A stretch of DNA of 64,000 nt from contig OX031071.1 of the NCBI GenBank assembly GCA_943736015.1, forward strand, positions 35,124,619-35,188,618. Reading direction: 5' to 3'. Within the stretch, counting starts at the first letter, position 1, and every line of letters begins with the position of its first letter. The position numbers and the translations under genes are program-made. Shown one piece after another: positions 57,030 through 64,000 of the stretch. This DNA comes from Tridacna crocea (Eukaryota; Mollusca; Bivalvia; Cardiida; Cardiidae). The notes beneath the pieces are model-generated. The model was given only the letters and a program-made list of their open reading frames with translations. It searched no databases and was not told where the DNA came from.

Positions 57030-57780
57030 CTGCAAAGCGTAGCAATATGCGCCCAAGGGTATTGAAATGTGAGGATTTTTTTGTTATATAATGAATTTCT
57101 GATATCAATCATTATAGATAAATTTAACAAAAATAGTTACCATTTACATAAAGCGGCTCAAAAGATACAGAGTGGACACAAACTGTTCTTACTTTACACC
57201 AGTATGAAATTTGACCTCAACTCTTTACTACACAATCCCGACTTTTAACGACCCAGACAAAGAAAGCCTTTGGAAACACTGTGGGAAAAAGAGAAAATGG
57301 TGGTAACCAGCATTTTCTCCTTTTTCCACAATGTTTTCTACCCTTTCTTAATCAAATTTCAAAGTTCGATACACATTTATTTTGTCATCTGCAAATGATT
57401 TCAATTTGGACTAGTCCAAAATTTTGTCATTTGGTAATGAGTTAAAGGGTAACCTTGACCTTGAACCGAATCATCTGAAACCGATGCTCTGCACATCCTC
57501 TCAGTTTGGTTAATATTTCTGCCAAATAGTTTTTATCTGTTCACGCAGTTCAAGAGATACAGAGCTGACACAAAATACGCTAACTTTACACTAATTAAGA
57601 TACTTGACCTTCAAATGTGACCTTGACCTTGAACCTAGCCAAACAACGCTCTGCACATCCTCTCATTTTGATTGATATTTCTGCCAAATTGTTTCAATTT
57701 CCATGATGCGGTTCAAAAGATACAGAGCAGACACAAAATTGCAAATGGACTGACAGACAGACGAACAACCAAAGGCATAA
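57030..57780 (+). repeat. Dispersed 'gaccttgacctt' repeat family, split by a THM
   Basis: aaaagatacagagtggacac, aagagatacagagctgacac and aaaagatacagagcagacac mark three ~170-bp units, with gtaaccttgaccttgaacc between. It starts with a caagagcactgcaaagcgta-type end. The THM at 57217 separates units one and two. Confidence 0.6.
57217..57445 (-). mobile_element. THM, complete 229 bp, left TTAA mutated to TCAA
   Basis: TCAACTCTTTACTACACAAT to ggtaatgagttaa. Hairpin with one-sided substitutions (aatggtggtaaccagcattt). Flanked by the two parts of the interrupted repeat. Confidence 0.85.
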
Positions 57781-58489
57781 CATAATTCTGCCCTTTGGGG
57801 GTATGATAAATATGAATGATTTTGTAGCATAGCTTTAACTGTCTACAGCCACACTTAACCCTTTCCCTGTTTTGAATTTTTGAATAATTTTGACTCCTCA
57901 TAAACATTCAATAACATACCTCTTACAATATAGCCTGAACCTCGTAAACTTTTTCAGGGTAGATAGTTAACCTTAAGCTAAAAGATCCTATAGGCAAACA
58001 GAGTAGACCCTGTAGGAGATGTCTGATCAGGGTCTATTCTGTTACCAGAGTAATGCTTCTAACATACAGAACTTTTCACAAAATCTATCTACCTAGGAAG
58101 TTTCAAATTGATAATCCTTGAGTATTTGTGCTATGTTCCGGACATACTGAAGTATCAAAAATAACAAAGGGCAACGACTCCTAAATCATGCAAGATAGAG
58201 AGATAGGATCTGTCAAATAGTTTACATACTTGATACAATCAGTCTTTTTCTACTAACTGCATTCTTCCAGGTACTTGGTACAACTGTACTTGAGACTATG
58301 GTGTTCCTGGATTATAAAAAGAGTTATTTTTATAATAGTTATATTCATAACAAACTGACTGAGAAACCGGTAATTAAAGTAACTTGATCTGTCCCAATAT
58401 GTTCCTGGTTTCATACATGAGGCCCTGATTCTGCTCACCTAAGAACCAGTTATTAATTGTGTGACATTACATGTCACACTGTCTTATAT
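57781..58489. other. No gene seen; one hairpin
   Basis: agaccctg...cagggtct around 58007-58033 forms a small hairpin. A short inverted tgtgacat/atgtcaca occurs at about 58459-58478. Confidence 0.4.
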
Positions 58490-58845
58490 AAATATTATTC
58501 TAACATGACACGCGACTTTGGCTCTATAAACACAGTGCAAGGAAAACATGGTAAAATCTGCAACAATCCATGTAGAGTGACGTCATTCAATGAGTGAGTT
58601 ATTCAATGGAACGTAATCTTCATCCGCGTTTTTACTCCAAGTTTGAACTTGTTTGCATTTCACTAAGAATTGGCCTTGTTAGAATCGAAATAATCTTCTT
58701 TCTACCGTGGTATATCGTTCAATAAACCACAATGTGAGCTATGCTATTGCCCTCGTGGATTATTTATTGCGCCGCATAACTCACAACTGTGATTTATTGA
58801 ACGATATACCATGGTAGAAAGAAGATTATTTCTTAAAAATTCTTA
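58490..58845 (+). mobile_element. Element E, copy 2
   Basis: tctaacatgacacgcgactt, agagtgacgtcattcaatga, then the foldback aataatcttctttctaccgt / ggtagaaagaagattatt with ctcgtggattatttattg in the loop side. Matches the reverse complement of 35440-35825. Confidence 0.65.
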
Positions 58846-58852
58846 AATATTA

Positions 58853-59551
58853 AATACTGGCATTTTATAGGTCAAAATATTGAACACTGGTGTTTAATGG
58901 GTCAAAATATTGAATACTGGCGTTTTATGGGTCAAAATATTTAATACTGGCGTTTTATGGGTAAAATATTGAATACTGGTGTTTTATGGGTCAAAATATT
59001 GAAGATTGGTGTTTAATGGGTCAAAATATTGAACATATGTGTTTAATGGATCAAAATATTGAACACTGGTTTAACTCTTTACCAAACGACAAAATGTTGG
59101 ACTAGTCCAAATTGAAAGCATTTGCAGACGACAAAATAAATGTGAATCAAAAACTGAATTTTGATTTTGGAAGGGTAGAAAACATTGTGGAAAAAGGAGA
59201 AAATGCTGGTTACCAGCATTTTCTCCTTTTCCCTCAATGTTTTCAAAAGGCTTTTTTCCCAGGGTTGTTAAAAGTCGGGATTGTGTGGTAATGGGTTAAT
59301 GGGTCAAAATATTGAATACTGGAGTTTTGTGGGTCAAAATATTGATAGCCCACAAACCACCAACAATTCAATTTAGGTTTTGATGAGATTCAAATATTTA
59401 ATACTGGTATTTTATGGGTCAAAATTTTTATAACCCACAAACCACCAACAATTCAGTTTAGGTTTTGATGAAATTAAAATATTGAACATTGGCATTTTAT
59501 GGGTCAAAACATTGAATACTGGCATTTTATGTGTCAAAATATTGAATACTG
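58853..59551 (+). repeat. 30-bp tandem array with higher-order block, interrupted by a THM
   Basis: Unit: tattgaatactggcgtttta then tgggtcaaaa. Near 59341-59487 units are separated by two copies of acccacaaaccaccaacaat-containing sequence. Confidence 0.85.
59071..59299 (+). mobile_element. THM, complete 229 bp, inserted in the 30-bp array at TTAA
   Basis: Left flank gaacactggt, then TTAACTCTTTACCAAACGAC. Right end gtggtaatgggTTAA, then tgggtcaaaa. Empty units read actggtgtttaatgggtc. One of the best-preserved copies. Confidence 0.9.
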
Positions 59552-60279
59552 GTGTTTGTTTGTTTGTATTGTTGCGCAGCATCCCAGTCAGCACATTTTT
59601 TGGCCATGTTGGGATGGAGACTACTGCTTCCTGGGTACTTCAGTTACTTTCCAGTACTAAGGGAAGTAAATGTGTCTTGCTCAAGGACACAATACAGTGC
59701 TCATACAATTATAGACATAAAAGATAATGGTACTCACCTTTTTTCAGTACTGCTATGACCTGTCCCATCAGCAACTGAAACCACAAAAAACATTACATAA
59801 AACATTCCAAACTAGAGGCGGGTTTCTATCACAAAAACCAATACCCACGCCCCTTCCTGCTCATCTCCAAACAATTCTTTTTTTTACGAGTAGCAATCAT
59901 ACTATTACTTAAGGTGATTGATTTGTTTGTTTATTTGGGGTTTAAAGTCTCTGTTGACACATTTTTAGCTCACCTGGCACAAAATGCCAGGATGAGCTAT
60001 TGTGATGGGGCTAAGTCCTTTGTCTGTTGTCGTGTGTTGTCAACATTTTCTTTAAATGACATCTCCTCTGAAACTACTGGCCAGAATTTCACAAAACTTT
60101 ATCAGAAGCATCCTTGGGGTGTGGGGAACAAACAATACAGAACAGAATTTTGATTTTGGCATTTGGTTGCCAGATTTCAGTTTTATTTGGTAGAATTAGT
60201 CATCTGGTAAGATGGTCCCTGTATGTGTGATTGGTCAAAAAGATATCACACATCCATACTTTTACACCTAATTTGGCAA
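59552..60279. other. No gene recognised
   Basis: 59970-60120 carries ttagctcacctggcacaaaa then tgccaggatgagctattg, a small inverted repeat typical of dispersed bivalve repeats (agctca...tgagct). ORFs here lack known motifs. Confidence 0.4.
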
Positions 60280-60509
60280 TTAACCCTTTACCAGACAACA
60301 AACTTTTAGCCTTGTCCAAATTGAAAGCATTTGCAGACAAAGATTTCAATGTGGGTAAGATTGAGCATTTTTTCTTTGATCAGGTAGAAAATATCGTGGG
60401 AAAAGGAAAAAAATGCTAATTACCAGAATTTTCTTTTTTCCGCAAATTGTTTTCAAAAGGCTCCTTTCTCAGGTTCGTTTAGAGTCAGCATTGAGTGGTA
60501 AAGGGTTAT
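60280..60509 (+). mobile_element. THM, about 230 bp, right TTAA mutated to TTAT
   Basis: TTAACCCTTTACCAGACAAC to gtggtaaagggttat. Hairpin tip and arms carry several one-sided changes (aaatgctaattaccagaatt). Confidence 0.8.
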
Positions 60510-61034
60510 CAATATTTTAACAATTTCAACTTTCACTAGTCTTCACACATCATACTTGTGCCAGGAAGACAGGTTGACCCATCACATATTATAAATTACC
60601 ATTTATGAACGATTCTCCTTTTCCCATCATAATTTCTACCCGATTCATTAATAATTTTTCTCATTTTTAAAACAGCGTTTACGTAATCGCTGTTTTAATA
60701 TTATTTATAATATCAATCCTACAAAGAAATAAAACAGGTTTACAACTAAAACTCTGTGGTAGAATTCTTATGAAATTACAAAAAAAAATCTCCTATTCCA
60801 AAAATGCTTACTACCGGTATTTTAATATTGGATTATTTCATGATTTCTTTTTATTAAATCAAACAGTTCCACATATGTTTACAACTAAGAGGTACAGGTA
60901 TTTCTAATTAAAGCAATATCTTTTTTTCCCCCAATTGCTCAATTTCCTACATTTTTTTTTCCTGCTAAAGTGCAAAACATTCAAAATTTATTCTTACTCT
61001 GAATTTCTGATTAACAACCTCTTTTATTTTTGGG
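60510..61034. other. AT-rich, no gene seen
   Basis: A THM scrap (gattctccttttcccatcat) lies at about 60611. Confidence 0.4.
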
Positions 61035-61215
61035 TTTAAATTAAAAATTCCAATTTGGTCTAGGCAGATTCTGGATCTGCCTAGCCAAACTGGAATCCTA
61101 ATTTGGTCTAGGCAGATCTGGAATCCGTCTAGACCAAAGTAGAATTCTAATTTGGTCTGGACCAAAGTAGAATTCTAATTTGGTCTAGGCAGATTCCGGA
61201 TCTGCTTAGATTCCA
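61035..61215. repeat. Palindromic short-repeat cluster around GGTCTAGGCAGATCTGG
   Basis: aatttggtctaggcagattc, gtctagaccaaagtagaatt and their complements alternate, so both strands read alike. Confidence 0.7.
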
Positions 61216-61930
61216 GTTTGGACTACGACAAATATATTATGTGAAATGCTATCTTTGAATATCTCAGTTCATTTCCAGTTGGTAACATAAATTTCCCAGT
61301 GGAAGGACACAAAATCAAGTCTGACTGTTCTTCCTGTAAAGATAATTGAGTAATAGTAATTTAATGAAATCATCAAACCAGATGAATCTCAGACAATTTT
61401 AAAACAATTCTATTAGACCTTATGCATATGTGCAGCCCTATTTACATGTACATATGTAATAAAAATTTAATGAAACATAATGACTCCCCATCCCCCACTA
61501 TGAGTTTATAAAGGGTACATTCAGCATTTAAAGGGTTACAGTAGCAAGAGTTTTATGCAGTTGACCGCAAGTCCAACTAGAGCTATCACTAAAGGTGATT
61601 AATACCCCCTTGCAAATACTTGTCACTAAATAAATAAGCCATCAGAGGAGATGACAAAGTTCCCAATCCTAAGGTTTCAAAAGTCATAGGTTTTATTACT
61701 GAAATATCTCAATCCAATCAGGGGAAACTAGACCTAGATGTTATGCTCAGAGTTCTGCCAAGCATTCTACCTTATGGGGCCAATGGCCCGTCCAAGCCCA
61801 AACAGTGGGGCCACTTTTACAACATGGGGCCATGACTGAATTTCGGACATAAATTGAATATAATTATAGACTAGAGACAGAATACCCAATAAAAATCAAA
61901 CATTTTGTATGATAATTTAGCAGTTAGCTA
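61216..61930. other. No gene recognised
   Basis: Contains repeated ggggcca blocks near 61778-61832. It is the sequence downstream of the candidate minus-strand gene. Confidence 0.4.
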
Positions 61931-61935
61931 CATGT

Positions 61936-61941
61936 TTTATT
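61936..61941 (-). promoter_or_regulatory. AATAAA polyadenylation signal
   Basis: Minus strand reads aatcAATAAAacatg about 60 bp after the stop codon at 61999, a normal position for a short 3' UTR. Confidence 0.45.
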
Positions 61942-61998
61942 GATTCTTATTAACAAAGAATTTCCTGCGCTTCAAGGGCCAAAGAAAAAGGAAGTATC

Positions 61999-63831
61999 TC
62001 ACTTCGGCTTTTTGGGTTGCCCAGAGAGCTTGGTATTTGTCTTAGCCTCTTTTGGCTTTGTTTGACCAAAATAGCTTAGTTTAGATTTACAATTCTTCTT
62101 TTCGAAACCGTTATCTGTTTGTGAAAACGAAACACATTGGCTCAAAATTTGGGGAACCCAACTTTAATTAAGTACTAAGCCAATCAGGATTGCCATTACG
62201 ATCCATAAAACGGCAGCACTCTCTTGCACTCCGGATCATTCACATTCATGTATGGTGAGATTAACGAACGACAACTCTGCTCGCATATGCACACGGTAGT
62301 GAAATTGATTCAAACAAAACAGACTTCCGATGAATTTGTCCCTAGTAATCATCATACCTACATTGCATGGCTCGTATTTTTAATGCGCCAGGTGGCCCCT
62401 CAGACATATTTTTTTAGGGCCATCTGTAATTTTTTAGCGCCAATGCTCTGTATGCTTATTAACATTTTCAGAAAATTTGATGTTCTTTGCCGAAATAATT
62501 TGAGTTACGGAGCTGCCAAAATAAAGAAAACCTATTTTTACTAATTCAAGGGCCACAACTCAGGTACTATTTCTGTAATTAGGGTGGAAATCGAACTTGA
62601 CCTTGACTTAGTACCCACAAACATTTTCAGAAAGTTTGGTGAAATTTCGTAGCGCGTTGTTCGAGTAAGAGAGTAGACAAAGTAAAAAAACTTGTTTTTT
62701 TTTTAACTGATTCATGGACCGTAACTCAGCTATTCTTTATGCGACTTCACTGGAAATCAAACTTAGCCTAGATTTTATGCCCATATACATTTTCAAGAAG
62801 TTTGGTGAAATTTTGTTGAACATTCCTTAAGCTAGAGAACAGACAAAGTAAAACCAACCTATTTTTACTATTTCAAGGGCCATAACTCCAAGACACTTCA
62901 ACCGATCATCATGAAAATGACAAGTGCACAATGGCATATTATGACAAAGATGTACACAATGTTTGAGAAAGATTCATCAAAAGATGACAAAGTTATGCTC
63001 CGGACAAAACAGAATGGACGGACGGACGGACGGAGTGATTCCAGTATACCCCAGGGTTTTCATTTTGAAATGAAACAACAGATCGATTGACAAAAACAAC
63101 AGGCAGGGGGTCAAGGGGGCCGCCTAGGCCCCCTTGTGGGTCCAGGGCAACGCCCTGGTAGGGGGACCAGGGGGGCGAAGCCCCCCGGCCGAAAACGATT
63201 CTGAGCTTTTTTAAACCTATTTTGTGAGGTCTCCTTGATGGTAAATCTGTTTTTTTTTTCTCTATCATTATTTCATGAGTTTGCTCTTAAAACATTATTT
63301 GGATCTCACTTGTATATATACAGTATGTAAGTGAGGTCCAAATACTGTTTTGAGAAAAATATGAAAACAAATGTTAACTTGTCTTACTTCACAGCCAATT
63401 AAGAGTAAGACATACACATATCTATTTGATTTTTTACAAAGAGCAAAGGAGATAGGACATTTTATTTTTATGATTTAAATTTACTTTCTAAAACTTAAAT
63501 ATAACCCAATTTACCATAAAACATTTAACAAATTAAATAATCTTTCATATATCTCAGATCAATGCATTCGCTTTTATGGTAAACATCCGAAGACAAAAAT
63601 AATATGAAACATAAAGTATTTATTGTCGATGTACAATAGTTCGACGACAACTCCTTCTCGGGATTAAAATTGCAAAACGGTTTGTAAAAAACTGAGTCAC
63701 GTACTTTAAACTTTATTGTAAATTTTATGTCAACTTTACTAATCGGCGTCATCGTCTAATTTGGCGTTTTTAAAACCAAAATCAAATAAACAGCAATTTG
63801 CGGACTTCTTTCTCTTTGCTTTGGCGTCCAT
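61999..63831 (-). CDS. Candidate two-exon gene, 84 aa, unknown function
   Basis: Exon 1 (63831-63740) starts ATGGACGCC with A at -3 and G at +4. It encodes MDAKAKRKKSANCCLFDFGF then KNAKLDDDAD and ends TA|GTAAAGT, a fair donor. Exon 2 (62161-61999) follows TTAATTAAAG, opens in the matching phase and encodes WVPQILSQCVSFSQTDNGFE, KKNCKSKLSYFGQTKPKEAK and TNTKLSGQPKKPK, then TGA. An in-frame TAA stands just before the acceptor. Total CDS is 255 bp. Both exons hold a similar 17-residue block KK-x5-L-x-[DY]-FG-...-K, basic and resembling FFG-type short interaction motifs (PCNA-binding peptides) or the N-termini of some hAT-derived zinc-finger proteins. No function is assigned. The polypyrimidine tract is weak, and more exons could exist. 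Confidence 0.4.
62380..63060 (+). repeat. ~150-bp internal-repeat family in the candidate intron, with GGAC microsatellite
   Basis: attcaagggccacaactcag, attcatggaccgtaactcag and tttcaagggccataactcca mark unit starts. The end is (ggac)n at 63013-63034 followed by gtgattccagtatacccca. It is a common bivalve repeat style. Confidence 0.6.
63113..63189. repeat. Three consecutive GC-rich stem-loops
   Basis: AAGGGGGCC/GGCCCCCTT, then CCAGGGC-AAC-GCCCTGG (extended by ggtcc/ggacc), then GGGGGGC-GAA-GCCCCCC. The block stands out in an AT-rich region and probably is the tail of the adjacent repeat. The ORF across it is a composition artefact. Confidence 0.65.
63190..63739. other. Intron sequence of the candidate gene, nothing recognised
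   Basis: 63288-63345 is a short inverted repeat (tttggatctcacttgtatat / taagtgaggtccaaata). Confidence 0.4.
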
Positions 63832-64000
63832 GATTACCAAATGGAGATTGGAGCAACGTATCGAGGCCTACGATTGGATAATTGTATGCAAGCATCCAAT
63901 GAATGACCGCGTAACATTCATAAACCAACTGTTTCTGGTTTCGCGGTAAAATTGAACCGGTGTCGCAGTACAGTTACCAACGCGTGAAATATTTTCGGTA
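63832..64000 (-). promoter_or_regulatory. Possible promoter/5' UTR of the candidate gene
   Basis: Upstream of the ATG there are CCAAT boxes on the minus strand (complement of gattgga at 63848 and 63874) and a rise in CpG (cgcgtgaaat, tcgcggt, gaccgcg). No TATA box or initiator can be fixed. Confidence 0.3.

Noticed and set aside
2477..60419. Recurring peptides such as ENTVGKGENAGNQHFLLFPQCF in many ORFs
   Set aside because: They are translations of the THM palindrome. The same peptide appears wherever a copy lies, in any orientation, without conserved starts.
62993..63268. 91-aa minus-strand protein
   Set aside because: It spans a GGAC microsatellite and the triple GC-rich stem-loop at a repeat end, so it is most likely a repeat artefact.

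Overview
The window looks like AT-rich nuclear DNA of a bivalve mollusc. No long coding ORF dominates. The space is filled by interspersed repeats whose ends and internal blocks are common in bivalve genomes: elements starting CAAGAGGGCC, tRNA-derived SINEs with AATC-type tails, CAGACTGCACAGTCTGATC-type hairpins, and repeats rich in 'gaccttgacctt'. Species assignment is inference and no species is claimed.

Two gene signals stand out. A minus-strand leucine-rich-repeat gene (about 19199-20150) is one open stretch broken by a perfect 7-bp tandem duplication. A candidate two-exon minus-strand gene (63831-61999, 84 aa) has a good start context, matching splice phases, an in-frame stop just outside the acceptor and an AATAAA signal about 60 bp after its stop. 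A SAM-domain-like fragment is also carried inside a foldback element near 9250. Most other ORFs are chance readings of repeats.

The main content is a family of about 45 copies of a short element, called THM here (TTAA-hairpin MITE). Intact copies are about 229 bp including flanking TTAA, have CYCTTTMCC-type termini and carry a central, nearly perfect 67-bp palindrome. TTAA targets and CCCTTT ends suggest a non-autonomous piggyBac-superfamily element. In all THM entries, strand + means end A (the ACGACAAAATTTTAG end) lies at the lower coordinate. Copies occur in both orientations, sometimes directly abutting and sharing one TTAA. Some are deleted, interrupted or expanded into satellite arrays.

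Layout. 0-7 kb: SINE pair, a 3.7-kb element with ~496-bp inverted ends, THM copies. 7-12.5 kb: a nested stack (Y contains X; X contains a SAM-carrying foldback, a doubled foldback Z and a THM). 12.5-21 kb: THMs, a 57-bp minisatellite, a second Y, the LRR gene and a 50-bp satellite with four-unit higher-order structure. 21-28 kb: THM cluster, inverted-repeat element W and a 451-bp almost perfect hairpin. 28-43 kb: Y-type repeat, 89-bp, 74-bp and 54-bp arrays, a SINE split twice by other elements, many THMs. 43-47 kb: THMs, element Z, alternating palindromes and a 75-bp array with a THM inserted at TTAA. 47-57 kb: sparse, with SINE pieces and palindromic arrays. 57-64 kb: THMs, a 30-bp array hit by a THM, and the candidate small gene.

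Boundaries were read by eye. Degraded copies carry uncertainties of tens of bases.
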